NCBI RefSeq assembly: GCF_022867865.1
Contig: NZ_JALIEC010000009.1
Span: 1-64,000, forward strand
DNA from: Phaeobacter sp. J2-8
GTDB taxonomy: Bacteria > Pseudomonadota > Alphaproteobacteria > Rhodobacterales > Rhodobacteraceae
Length of the DNA: 64,000 bases
Reading direction: 5' to 3'
This document shows positions 28,147-36,768 of this stretch, piece after piece. Each line of letters opens with the position of its first letter. Position 1 is the stretch's first letter. The position numbers and the translations under genes were made by a program. The notes beneath the pieces were generated by a model. That model searched no databases. It was given only the letters and a program-made list of their open reading frames with translations, and was not told the DNA's origin.

Positions 28147-29076
28147 TTACAGGGCTGCGATCCGTTGCCGGAACCGCGCGGCCCCCTGTTGGATGTGGTC
28201 CAGGTTCACATCAATCGCCCAATGCCGCTCTGCCATGTCATAGCTGATGGTGCGGGTGTGTTCCGACGCAAAAGTGCCCAACCGGACATGGAACCGCTTT
28301 GCCAGTTTGGGATAGCCGAAAGCCTCTGACATTGCAGACAAAACCAGGAAATTGTCCAGCTCTGCGGCCAGCTCTGGATGGGCCGCGCCCTGGTCATAGA
28401 TCCAGCGATAAAGGTCGGGGTGGAAATTGTTCATCACCCCGGAAAACCCGCGCCCGCCCGCCTGCATCACCGGCCAGGCCGTCGCGGCATTGGCGTTGAT
28501 GATCTGCAACGGGCTGCCTGCGGTCAGGGCCAGCCGCCGTTTGACGTGCTCGAGATCACAAGCGACATCCTTCAGAAATCCGAACCGGCCACTGTCGGCG
28601 CACCATTTGACCTCGTCATCACTCAGCAACCGACGATACGGTGCGGGGCATTCATAAAACCCCAGCGGCATGTCTCCAGGCAGGGCCGTCATCACATCCT
28701 GCATCCGCGCCAGCAAGGTGCCCGCCGGATCATCCGCTGCGGCAAATCGGTTCGACACAAACACCACCGCATCGACGCCGGTTTCGGCAATCGCCCGCAA
28801 TTCGGCTTTTTGGTCGGCGATATCGTCCGAGATATGACCAGAGGCCACAACCGGCACCCGCCCCGCCACATGATCCACGGTGAAACGCGCCAAATCGCGC
28901 CGCTCCGCGAGCGACAAAAAGAACATCTCTGACGATTGGCATACGGCAAACAGCCCATGCACCCCATTGGCGATGTACCAATCAATCAGACGCGCATAGC
29001 CGTCCCAATCAATGGTGTTGTCCGCATGGAACGGCGTCAGAACGACGGGATAGATCCCGGTGAATTCAGTTTTCAT
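28147..29076 (-). CDS. Dihydrodipicolinate synthase / N-acetylneuraminate lyase family protein
   Basis: 309-residue class I aldolase-type TIM barrel. The Schiff-base lysine is in FGFLKDVACD near residue 168 and the catalytic tyrosine in GFYECPAPYRR near residue 138. SSEMFF replaces the GTTGE loop of true DapA, which argues against lysine synthesis and for a keto-sugar-acid lyase or dehydratase. It is divergent from a GntR regulator with which it shares operator palindromes, so it is probably a regulated catabolic gene. The substrate cannot be named from sequence. Confidence 0.8.
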   Translation of the reverse strand: MKTEFTGIYPVVLTPFHADNTIDWDGYARLIDWYIANGVHGLFAVCQSSEMFFLSLAERRDLARFTVDHVAGRVPVVASGHISDDIADQKAELRAIAETGVDAVVFVSNRFAAADDPAGTLLARMQDVMTALPGDMPLGFYECPAPYRRLLSDDEVKWCADSGRFGFLKDVACDLEHVKRRLALTAGSPLQIINANAATAWPVMQAGGRGFSGVMNNFHPDLYRWIYDQGAAHPELAAELDNFLVLSAMSEAFGYPKLAKRFHVRLGTFASEHTRTISYDMAERHWAIDVNLDHIQQGAARFRQRIAAL

Positions 29077-29173
29077 GGCTTACTCCGGTATGGCGGGCTC
29101 TGCCCCTGCTTGCCCGCCGACATATCCAGGGAACTGGACCGGGGTTTAGGCAAAATCTGGGGGCTGTGGTTTC

Positions 29174-29209
29174 AAAATTCGGGCTGGCCGAATTTTGGCA
29201 TACCAAAAT
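29174..29209. promoter_or_regulatory. Two overlapping operator palindromes between the DapA-family gene and gntR
   Basis: AAAATTCGG-GCTGG-CCGAATTTT (29174-29196) is a perfect 9-bp inverted repeat. ATTTTGG-CATA-CCAAAAT (29192-29209) is a second perfect one sharing five bases with the first. FCD-type GntR proteins bind short TGGN(3-4)CCA-like palindromes, so the second fits autoregulation of gntR and control of the divergent gene. A direct repeat of AACATGTCA (29230-29250) lies just before the gntR start region. Confidence 0.65.
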
Positions 29210-29276
29210 CGACCAATGGACGACGAACTAACATGTCACTAACATGTCAGCAAATCCTTTTTGCAGCCAGGTGACA

Positions 29277-30023
29277 ATGCCCCCAGCTTCTCGGCCTTTT
29301 AATGATCCGGCGCATGCGCAAAGCCCCGACACCGACGGCAAAAGCCTGCGGCAACAAGCCTATGAAAAGGTGGAATATCTGCTGAACTCCGGGCGGCTGA
29401 AACCCGGTCAGTTCCTGACGCAACGCACGCTTGTCGCCCAGACCGGTGCCACGCTTGGCGCGATCCGCGAGGCGATTCCGCGTCTCGAATCAGAGGGGCT
29501 TCTGGTCACGGTGCCCAAGCGCGGGTTGATGATTCCCCATCTGGATGTGGATTTCGTGCGCGACGCCTATCAGGTGCGGCGAATGATCGAATATACCGCC
29601 GTGTCGGCCATGATTGCCCATCTGAGCGACGGCGAAATCGCAGCTCTGCAAAGCCGTCAGGATCAACTTGAGACGGCCCTGCATGCCGCCCCGACCGCGG
29701 CGGCAACGACAGAGTTGGTCGATACCATCCAACGCGAAGACTGGGCCATGCATCAACGGTTTGTCGCCTGTCTTGGCAACCAATTGCTGGACAATATCTA
29801 CCGGGTGACCGCGATCAAGATCCGCATGGCCGTTCAAGCCCGGCTTCAAGTGACCAACGACAATGCGCAACGGGTGATTCAGGAACACGCCCGGATTCTG
29901 ACCGCGCTGGCCGCCCGCGACGCCGCCGCCACGCAACAGGCGCTGTGCTGGCATATCGACAATTCACAATCCTTTGCGCTTGGCCTGCCACGGCCCGCCC
30001 CACCGTCGCGCCCGGCCCCGTAA
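29277..30023 (+). CDS. GntR-family (FCD-type) transcriptional regulator
   Basis: 248 residues from the ATG at 29277. It has an N-terminal winged helix-turn-helix (LRQQAYEKVEYLL, TQRTLVAQTGATLGAIREAIPRLESEGLL) and an all-helical FCD ligand domain (VRRMIEYTAVSAMIAHL, DWAMHQRFVACLGNQLL, EHARILTALAARDAA). The chosen start is preceded by CCAGGTGACA; an ATG at 29244 is possible but lacks a ribosome-binding site. It probably represses the divergent DapA-family gene through the palindromes between them. Its stop codon lies within a 10-bp target duplication made by the adjacent insertion element. Confidence 0.85.
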   Translation: MPPASRPFNDPAHAQSPDTDGKSLRQQAYEKVEYLLNSGRLKPGQFLTQRTLVAQTGATLGAIREAIPRLESEGLLVTVPKRGLMIPHLDVDFVRDAYQVRRMIEYTAVSAMIAHLSDGEIAALQSRQDQLETALHAAPTAAATTELVDTIQREDWAMHQRFVACLGNQLLDNIYRVTAIKIRMAVQARLQVTNDNAQRVIQEHARILTALAARDAAATQQALCWHIDNSQSFALGLPRPAPPSRPAP

Positions 30024-30068
30024 CTAAGCCCCTTACCAGATGTGTTTATAGCGAAGCGCAGTGAACTC

Positions 30069-30111
30069 TGTATCGTCCACAGTTAGAGTTATTCGACCTG
30101 TGGACGATACA
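30069..30111. repeat. 14-bp perfect inverted repeat inside the element
   Basis: TGTATCGTCCACAG (30069-30082) and CTGTGGACGATACA (30098-30111) form a 14-bp stem around a 15-nt loop. It lies 24 bp inside the left terminal repeat. The role is unknown; it could be a protein-binding site or a structured RNA. Confidence 0.7.
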
Positions 30112-30114
30112 AAA

Positions 30115-30140
30115 GAAAAGCCCCGGCCTGTGGCCGGGGC
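30115..30140 (-). terminator. Rho-independent terminator inside the element
   Basis: GCCCCGGCC-TGT-GGCCGGGGC (30120-30140) is a 9-bp GC stem. On the minus strand it is followed by TTTTCTTTTG, the hallmark of an intrinsic terminator. It lies about 10 nt after the CCA of the tRNA-like sequence. Confidence 0.85.
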
Positions 30141-30148
30141 GTAAATTG

Positions 30149-30182
30149 GTGGTGCGGGGTGGCGGATTCGAACCGCCCGGCG
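30149..30182 (-). other. tRNA-like 3' half (T-arm and acceptor strand with CCA)
   Basis: On the minus strand GGCGG-TTCGAAT-CCGCC is a canonical T stem and loop, followed directly by ACCCCGC-A-CCA, a 7-nt acceptor strand, discriminator and CCA. A terminator follows. No normal 5' half is found: the nearest GCGGGG complement lies about 105 nt upstream, too far for an ordinary tRNA. It could be a tRNA fragment captured by the element, an attachment-site remnant or the end of a tmRNA-like RNA. I do not call it a functional tRNA. Confidence 0.5.
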
Positions 30183-30199
30183 GCTTCCGGCTTTGGACC

Positions 30200-30316
30200 T
30201 TAGGCTCTTACACTCGATATGTCGCTTGTCCGTAGCACTCTATCGTTTCCAAGGCCCCGCAGCGCCGCCAGAGTATCCAGTCCAGTATTGATTGTAGCTG
30301 TCATGAGTTTATCCAT
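30200..30316 (-). CDS. Possible 38-residue small protein inside the element
   Basis: An ATG at 30316 is preceded by GGGAGGAAAC, a near-ideal ribosome-binding site, and encodes MDKLMTATINTGLDTLAALR followed by 18 polar residues to a TAA. The same frame is open upstream and reads as a hydrophobic segment (ATWLFVSWLCIDWFKVI), so the true protein could be a longer membrane protein starting at a GTG near 30414. No similarity is recognised. The good ribosome-binding site is the main reason for listing it. Confidence 0.35.
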   Translation of the reverse strand: MDKLMTATINTGLDTLAALRGLGNDRVLRTSDISSVRA

Positions 30317-30476
30317 GTTTCCTCCCAGATGCGAAGTGATGACCTTGAACCAGTCGATGCAGAGCCAAGAAACGAAGAGCCACGTTGCGACATCCCCGAG
30401 AGGGATACCCAGAGTCACGAGAGCCGAACTCTGAAACTCAAAGTATATTTGGGCAGGGCATGAGGGAAATGCAATA

Positions 30477-30502
30477 CGCTCTCGCAGAAATCTGCGAGAG
30501 CG
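30477..30502. repeat. 26-bp near-perfect palindrome inside the element
   Basis: CGCTCTCGCAGA-AA-TCTGCGAGAGCG has 12-bp perfect arms and a 2-nt centre. No T-run follows on either strand, so it is not an obvious terminator. It lies 48 bp inside the right terminal repeat. Confidence 0.75.
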
Positions 30503-30579
30503 ATGTGAAAATGGCGTCTTGTCGTGTGGTACTGCGCGAGTTGCAATCCACACATCTGGTAAGGGGCTTGCCCCGTAAC

Positions 30580-31720
<1,141 letters not shown>

Positions 31721-31795
31721 GACCACCCCTGAAGTCAACGGGCCTTGATGCGCCTCTGCAATGAGGCCCGTTCAAGTTACCAAAGGAAGCGCCTT

Positions 31796-32440
31796 ATGCG
31801 TCCCATTTTGACGTCCATGGCGGTCTTGGGCTGTGCTGCCCTTACGCTGAGCGGTTGCAAGATCGTCAAGACCCCGGACCCGGATTCGGAATCCGCCGCC
31901 GCCGAACAACAAACGGACGAAGCGCGTATGGCCGCCTTTGCCGATGAAATCTGGCAACCCAAGGTTCTGCCGACCATTTCCGAACATCTTGTCGACATGG
32001 CGACGTTTCGCGCCGCGCTGGCGGATGGTCTGGATGTGGCCGGCCCGGCGCATGGTCTGCGCCCCGAGGGCGAGGCCAACCCGTGGAATTTTGCCCTGTC
32101 CGGCAGTGGCATGATTGTCGAGGCCAACACCGAAAGCCGCGCCGCCAAATTGCTGGTGGACACGGATGCGGATGGCACCGCCGATGTGACGGTTCAGCTT
32201 GGCCCGGTGATCCGCGGCACGGCGCTGCGCGATGCCATGCCCTTCCTTGTCTTTACTGATTTCCGCGATCAGATCGAATTTGCCAAACTGGCACGCGCCC
32301 TGAATACGATCGCCCACGAGGCCGTGACCCTGCCATCCGGCGACCTGACCGGCAAAACCGCCACATTCGAAGGCGTGTTCACCCTGCGCAACAAGGGTGA
32401 CAAGATCGAATTGGTGCCAACCGGGTTGCAGGTGGACTGA
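31796..32440 (+). CDS. DUF2291 family lipoprotein
   Basis: 214-residue exported lipoprotein: hydrophobic signal peptide ending in the lipobox LSGC (cysteine near residue 19). The rest is predicted periplasmic. DUF2291 genes are known beside erythritol/ribose-type ABC importers, where their role is not established. I chose the ATG at 31796 because AAAGGAAGC lies upstream; the frame is open to 31745. The stop touches the ATPase start (TGATG), so the two are translationally coupled. Confidence 0.85.
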   Translation: MRPILTSMAVLGCAALTLSGCKIVKTPDPDSESAAAEQQTDEARMAAFADEIWQPKVLPTISEHLVDMATFRAALADGLDVAGPAHGLRPEGEANPWNFALSGSGMIVEANTESRAAKLLVDTDADGTADVTVQLGPVIRGTALRDAMPFLVFTDFRDQIEFAKLARALNTIAHEAVTLPSGDLTGKTATFEGVFTLRNKGDKIELVPTGLQVD

Positions 32441-34032
32441 TGGCAGAGGACGCACATCCCATCGGTCTCAGCATTCGGCAGGGCACAAAGGTCTACCCCG
32501 GCACGGTCGCGTTGAAGGCGGCGGATTTTGATCTGCGCATGGGCGCGGTCAACGTGTTGGTCGGCGAAAACGGCGCTGGCAAATCCACCATGATGAAGGT
32601 GATCGCCGGGGTCGAGACCCTGACATCCGGCACGATCACGATGGCGGGCGAGGAAGTGCGCCTGACAACAACAGAAGAGGCCGCCGCGCGCGGCATCGGC
32701 ATTGTGTTTCAGGAATTGAACCTGTTTCCCAACCTGTCGGTGGCCGACAATATCTTTATGGCGCGCGAAAAGACCCGGTTGCGCATCGACATCGACAAGG
32801 CCGGTCAGCGCGCCGCCACCCGCAAGCTGATGCAACGGTTGGAACATGACATTGATCCCGACGCTCTGGTCGGGGAATTGAAGGTCGGCCAGCAGCAGAT
32901 TGTCGAGATTGCCAAAAGTCTGGCGCAAGATGCCCGCATCCTGATCCTGGATGAGCCGACATCGGCGCTGTCGGCATCCGAGGTCGAGATCCTGTTCCGG
33001 GTGATCGACGATCTGAAACGCGATGGCGTTGGTATCGTCTATATTTCGCACCGGCTGGAGGAGCTGATCCGCGTTGGCGACTATATCACCGTGCTGCGCG
33101 ATGGCGTGATCACCGGCGCGCGGTCGATGCAGGGCGTCGATGTGCCGTGGATCGTGCGCAACATGATCGGCGACGCAAGCAAGGATTTCCCCAAAACGCT
33201 GGACCAGCCTTTTGGCGAGGAGGTGTTTCGCGCCACCGACATTCGCCTGCCCAACACCACCGGTGGTTTCACCGTCGATGGCGTGTCGATGTCACTGCGC
33301 GCGGGCGAAATCCTTGGGGTTTATGGTCTTATGGGCGCGGGGCGCACCGAATTTGTGGAATCCGTCATGGGCCGCTATCCACATGCCACCGGCACGGTGC
33401 ATGTCGCCGGTGAACCGGTGAAATCGCGCCATGTGGCGGACCGCATCGCCAAGGGTCTGGCCCTGATCCCCGAGGATCGCAAATCCGACGGTCTGGTGCA
33501 GATCCTGTCGATCCGGGAAAACATGACATTGTCCTCGCTCGGCGATCTGTCGAATTATGGCCATCTGGACCGCCCGCGCGAAAAGCGCACGGTGGCGGAT
33601 TACGTCAAACAGCTGGTGATCAAGATCGCCTCGCCGGAAAATCCGGTCTCGTCCCTGTCGGGGGGCAACCAGCAAAAAGTGGTGATCGGCAAGGCGCTGA
33701 TGACCAAACCCAAGGTGCTGTTGATGGATGAACCATCGCGCGGCATCGACATCGGCGCCAAGGCCGAGGTGTTCCGCGTGATGCGCGAACTGGCGGCGCA
33801 GGGTCTGGGCATCGTCTTTGTCACCTCGGATCTGGAAGAGGTGCTGGGCCTGTCCGACCGGATTGTCGTCATGTCGAACGGCCGGATCACCGGCGAATTC
33901 ACCAAAGACACCGCCACCGACACCGCATTGATCGCCGCATCGGCGATTGGCCACGCGCCGGTGGCCCATTCTGTACATGAAAATACTGCCGGACCATCAC
34001 CGGTGACCCCACATAAGGAACCCGCCACATGA
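32440..34032 (+). CDS. Sugar ABC transporter ATP-binding protein, two ATPase domains
   Basis: 530-residue cytoplasmic ATPase of the RbsA/EryE type with tandem ABC domains. Domain 1 has Walker [10 protein letters not shown] near residue 43 and Walker B LILDEPTSAL near residue 167. Domain 2 has the degenerate P-loop GLMGAGRTE near residue 294 usual for this family, signature LSGGNQQK near residue 406 and LLMDEPSRGID near residue 427. Its end overlaps the permease start by 4 bp. Confidence 0.94.
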   Translation: MAEDAHPIGLSIRQGTKVYPGTVALKAADFDLRMGAVNVLVGENGAGKSTMMKVIAGVETLTSGTITMAGEEVRLTTTEEAAARGIGIVFQELNLFPNLSVADNIFMAREKTRLRIDIDKAGQRAATRKLMQRLEHDIDPDALVGELKVGQQQIVEIAKSLAQDARILILDEPTSALSASEVEILFRVIDDLKRDGVGIVYISHRLEELIRVGDYITVLRDGVITGARSMQGVDVPWIVRNMIGDASKDFPKTLDQPFGEEVFRATDIRLPNTTGGFTVDGVSMSLRAGEILGVYGLMGAGRTEFVESVMGRYPHATGTVHVAGEPVKSRHVADRIAKGLALIPEDRKSDGLVQILSIRENMTLSSLGDLSNYGHLDRPREKRTVADYVKQLVIKIASPENPVSSLSGGNQQKVVIGKALMTKPKVLLMDEPSRGIDIGAKAEVFRVMRELAAQGLGIVFVTSDLEEVLGLSDRIVVMSNGRITGEFTKDTATDTALIAASAIGHAPVAHSVHENTAGPSPVTPHKEPAT

Positions 34033-35084
34033 CGGATATCAGCGCTTCGGCCCCCGCCAGCAGCACCAATGCGCTGCTGGTCCTGCTCAAGGCCCGGACA
34101 TTCATCGCCCTGATCCTTGTCGTGGTGTTCTTTTCGATCTTTGCCCCGAACTTCCTTTCGGCGGCGAACATGGTGATCATGTCGAAACACGTCGCGCTGA
34201 ACGCGTTTCTGGCGATTGGCATGACCTTTGTGATCATATCCGGCGGCATTGATCTTTCGGTGGGCTCGATCGTCGGGTTGTGCGGCATGGTCGCGGGGTA
34301 TCTTCTGTTGAACGGCATAGATCTTGGCCTTGGCTGGTCGATCCAGTTCAACACCCTGGAAATCTGTCTGATGGTATGTGTGGTCGGGGTGTTTATCGGG
34401 GCGATCAATGCGTTTTTGATCACCCGGTTGAACGTCGCGCCCTTCATTGCCACGCTTGGCACGCTTTATGTGGCGCGCGGCGCGGCGATGCTGTCGTCGG
34501 ATGGCCGCACCTTCCCCAACCTGAACGGAAACGCGGATTATGGATCGGACACGTTCCGTTTTATCGGCTCTGGCGATGTGCTGGGCATTCCGGTGTCGAT
34601 CTGGATGCTGATCGCTGTCGGCCTGATCGCCGCCTATATCGCCACGCGCACGCCGCTGGGGCGGTTCATCTATGCGGTTGGCGGCAATGAACGCGCGGCG
34701 GGGCTGTCGGGGGTCAAGGTCAATCAGGTCAAATTCTTTGTCTATATGTTCTCTGGCCTTTGTGCCGCGCTGGTCGGCATCATCATCTCGTCGCAGCTGG
34801 TCGCGGCCCACCCCGCCACCGGCAACACATTCGAGCTGAACGCCATCGCCGCCGCTGTGCTTGGCGGGACATCCATGGCGGGCGGACGCGGGCGGATTGG
34901 CGGCACGATTGTGGGCGCCTTTGTGATCGGCGTCTTGTCCGATGGGCTTGTGATGATGGGCGTGTCCAGCTTCTGGCAAACCGTGATCAAAGGTCTGGTA
35001 ATCATTGCCGCCGTGGTCATCGACCAGGCCCAGGAACGGGTTCAGGCCCGCGTCGCCCTGCAACAACAGGCCGCGATCAGCTAG
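34029..35084 (+). CDS. Sugar ABC transporter permease (RbsC type)
   Basis: 351-residue inner-membrane permease with eight to ten hydrophobic segments. The BPD_transp_2 family signatures are GGIDLSVGSIVGL near residue 76, TLGTLYVARGAAML near residue 143, and AVLGGTSMAGGRGRIGGTIVGA near residue 277. It ends the binding protein-DUF2291-ATPase-permease operon. It lies tail-to-tail with the toxin gene, 2 bp apart. Confidence 0.94.
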   Translation: MTDISASAPASSTNALLVLLKARTFIALILVVVFFSIFAPNFLSAANMVIMSKHVALNAFLAIGMTFVIISGGIDLSVGSIVGLCGMVAGYLLLNGIDLGLGWSIQFNTLEICLMVCVVGVFIGAINAFLITRLNVAPFIATLGTLYVARGAAMLSSDGRTFPNLNGNADYGSDTFRFIGSGDVLGIPVSIWMLIAVGLIAAYIATRTPLGRFIYAVGGNERAAGLSGVKVNQVKFFVYMFSGLCAALVGIIISSQLVAAHPATGNTFELNAIAAAVLGGTSMAGGRGRIGGTIVGAFVIGVLSDGLVMMGVSSFWQTVIKGLVIIAAVVIDQAQERVQARVALQQQAAIS

Positions 35085-35086
35085 GG

Positions 35087-35494
35087 TCAGGCAAACGGGT
35101 CGATCACCCTGGCCCCGGTCGGCAGAAAATCAGAGGTATTGCCCGTGACAACCGCACCGTCGCGGGCAATCGCCTGGGCGGCAATCATCAAATCCGCACC
35201 GGGATGTCCCAGCCGCGCCGAAAGCTGCCCCCAGATCAGCGCATCTTCGGTGGTGAAATCCAGTATCCGGTCGGAAAACACCGCAACCGTGCGGTCCAGC
35301 CAAAGCCGAAGATCATGGGCAAATTCCGGGTTTTTCGGTTCTTGCAGACAGATGCCGCGCTCAATCTCGCCCAGGGTGATGACACTTAGGTACAATGTGC
35401 TTTCAGCGGCCTGTGACAGCCATGCCGCCACCTTTGGCGCGCGTTCGCTGCGGCGTAGGGCGGAAATCACATTGGTGTCGAGGATATGAATCAA
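35087..35494 (-). CDS. PIN-domain toxin (VapC/FitB type)
   Basis: 135-residue PIN-domain ribonuclease. Acidic metal-binding residues are visible in ILDTNVIS (Asp 6), LGEIERGI (Glu near 43) and ADLMIAAQA (Asp near 101). VapC-type toxins cleave tRNA or rRNA when not neutralised. The start overlaps the antitoxin stop by 4 bp, typical of toxin-antitoxin pairs. Confidence 0.9.
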   Translation of the reverse strand: MIHILDTNVISALRRSERAPKVAAWLSQAAESTLYLSVITLGEIERGICLQEPKNPEFAHDLRLWLDRTVAVFSDRILDFTTEDALIWGQLSARLGHPGADLMIAAQAIARDGAVVTGNTSDFLPTGARVIDPFA

Positions 35495-35751
35495 AACGCC
35501 ACATCGCGCGGGCGCACCTTGGCGCGCGGCACGTCGGTCTCAGTGTCAGGATGGGTGCCGGGAAAGGCCAGCAGGTGATCGGCAAAGCTTTCGCGTTCGG
35601 CCTTGGCCGCGGTGACCAGCCGGTGATATTCCTCGGCCGAGATCACCACAACCGCGGGCTTGCCCCGGCGCGATACGGCCTGGGGGCGACCGGACAGCGC
35701 CGCTTCGACCACCGCGCTGAATCGGTTTTTGGCATCTTGCAATGTAAGCAT
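35491..35751 (-). CDS. Phd/YefM-type antitoxin
   Basis: 86-residue antitoxin of the Phd/YefM fold: MLTLQDAKNRFSAVVEAAL followed by a VSRRGKPAVVVISAEEYHRL strand-helix that binds DNA, then a charged C-terminal tail that would wrap the toxin. It precedes and overlaps the PIN toxin gene. Such antitoxins repress their own promoter; a partly palindromic GGCTAGCTACC lies just upstream. Confidence 0.9.
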   Translation of the reverse strand: MLTLQDAKNRFSAVVEAALSGRPQAVSRRGKPAVVVISAEEYHRLVTAAKAERESFADHLLAFPGTHPDTETDVPRAKVRPRDVAF

Positions 35752-35826
35752 TCCGGCCTCCTGCGCGTCAACAACTGGCTAGCTACCTGTCGAGATAGGC
35801 GCAAAGCGGCAGAATTTCAAGCCCCG

Positions 35827-35874
35827 TGTGTCAGCCGGTGTATCAGCCAATGTGTCAGCAATTGTGCCGACCCA
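35827..35874. repeat. 12-bp tandem repeat, three copies plus a degenerate fourth
   Basis: TGTGTCAGCCGG, TGTATCAGCCAA and TGTGTCAGCAAT follow one another without gap (35827-35862), then TGTGCCGACCCA. The array lies between the antitoxin gene and the FAH-family gene and could be a regulator-binding array or simple slippage. Confidence 0.65.
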
Positions 35875-35976
35875 AGGGCCAGCTTGCGCACCTGCCCGCT
35901 TGCGCATTGCCGACAGATCACGGAATGTCGCGCCGAGAAATCATTCACTCTGTCTTTAATAGCTGAAAGTACCGCA

Positions 35977-36690
35977 ATGTCTTCTACTGATCATTTCGCG
36001 ACCGCCCTGATTGACGCCCGCCGCACCGGCGACCGCGTGACACCGGCCTTTGAACCCAATTACACCGAGGCGCTGGAAATTCAGGCCAAGGTGCAAAACG
36101 CGATTGGCGAAGTGTCCGGATTCAAGGTCGCCCGTCAGGAAGATGGCCCGCCGATCATGGCGCCGATCCCGGCCAATGCCACGATAGAGCCCGGCACATC
36201 GGTGACGACCCGCGATCAAATGGGGATCGAGCTGGAAATCGGTTTCGAATTGATCGCCGATTACACCGCTGACGCCCTGACCCGCCCGCAGGATTTCTTT
36301 CGCCCGCGCGTGATGATCGAACTGGTCGACACCCGCATGAGCGGCGTGCTGGCCCCGATGCAGAAACTGGCGGACATGCAATTGAACTGCGGGCTTGTTG
36401 TTGGCCCCGCGCTGGACGCTTGGGACGGCAGCGATTTCGGCACCGTCACCGCCAGCCTGCGCTGTGGCGACAAGACGATTGTTGACGGCGATGCAACCGT
36501 CCCGTTTGGCGCCTCGGCTTTGACCAACCTCGCCCTGCTGTGTGACAATCTTGGCGACCATTGCGGCGGCTTGCAAAAAGGCCAGATCGTGATCACCGGG
36601 TCGCTGTCGGGCTGTGAATTCTTTCCGGCGGGCACCGATGTGGTTGGCCATATCGCCGGTTTTGGCGAGGTCAGCTGCCGTTTGATATAA
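35977..36690 (+). CDS. FAH/2-keto-4-pentenoate hydratase-family protein
   Basis: 237-residue protein of the fumarylacetoacetate-hydrolase/MhpD superfamily. Metal-binding acidic residues are seen in ELEIGFELI near residue 89 and in MIELVDTRMSG near residue 114; VSGFKVARQ near residue 46 corresponds to the usual GYKVG loop. These enzymes act on 2-oxo acids. The substrate cannot be told from sequence; proximity to the sugar-acid pathway genes suggests a catabolic role. The ATG at 35977 lacks a clear ribosome-binding site. Confidence 0.78.
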   Translation: MSSTDHFATALIDARRTGDRVTPAFEPNYTEALEIQAKVQNAIGEVSGFKVARQEDGPPIMAPIPANATIEPGTSVTTRDQMGIELEIGFELIADYTADALTRPQDFFRPRVMIELVDTRMSGVLAPMQKLADMQLNCGLVVGPALDAWDGSDFGTVTASLRCGDKTIVDGDATVPFGASALTNLALLCDNLGDHCGGLQKGQIVITGSLSGCEFFPAGTDVVGHIAGFGEVSCRLI

Positions 36691-36768
36691 CCCGCGTTGC
36701 GCGCGGCCCGCGACGATAATCATGGGCCGTGCGCATCCGAAATGCCGATAAAAACACAAGCCGCGACG

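Larger units (their letters stand above)
30015..30579. mobile_element. 545-bp insertion-like element with 20-bp inverted repeats and 10-bp target duplication
   Basis: AAGCCCCTTACCAGATGTGT (30026-30045) is repeated perfectly and inverted at 30550-30569. The same 10-bp direct repeat, GCCCCGTAAC, flanks both ends (30015-30024 and 30570-30579), as expected of a target-site duplication. It contains the gntR stop codon, so insertion occurred exactly there without truncating the protein. The interior is lower in GC than its neighbours and holds no transposase. It contains two strong palindromes, a tRNA-like 3' end with a terminator, and a short hydrophobic reading frame. It looks like a non-autonomous (MITE-like) element; the parent family is not identified. 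Confidence 0.75.

Noticed and set aside
28147-29076. Authentic lysine-pathway dapA
   Set aside because: The GTTGE substrate loop of DapA is replaced by SSEMFF, and a catabolic regulator lies beside it.
30149-30262. Complete tRNA or tmRNA gene
   Set aside because: T-arm and CCA are convincing, but D-arm and anticodon arm cannot be drawn, and the 111-nt span to a matching acceptor strand is too long for a tRNA; no tag peptide frame is seen for a tmRNA.
33600-35066. 488-codon minus-strand frame opposite the sugar ATPase and permease
   Set aside because: His/Arg/Asp-rich shadow with no similarity.
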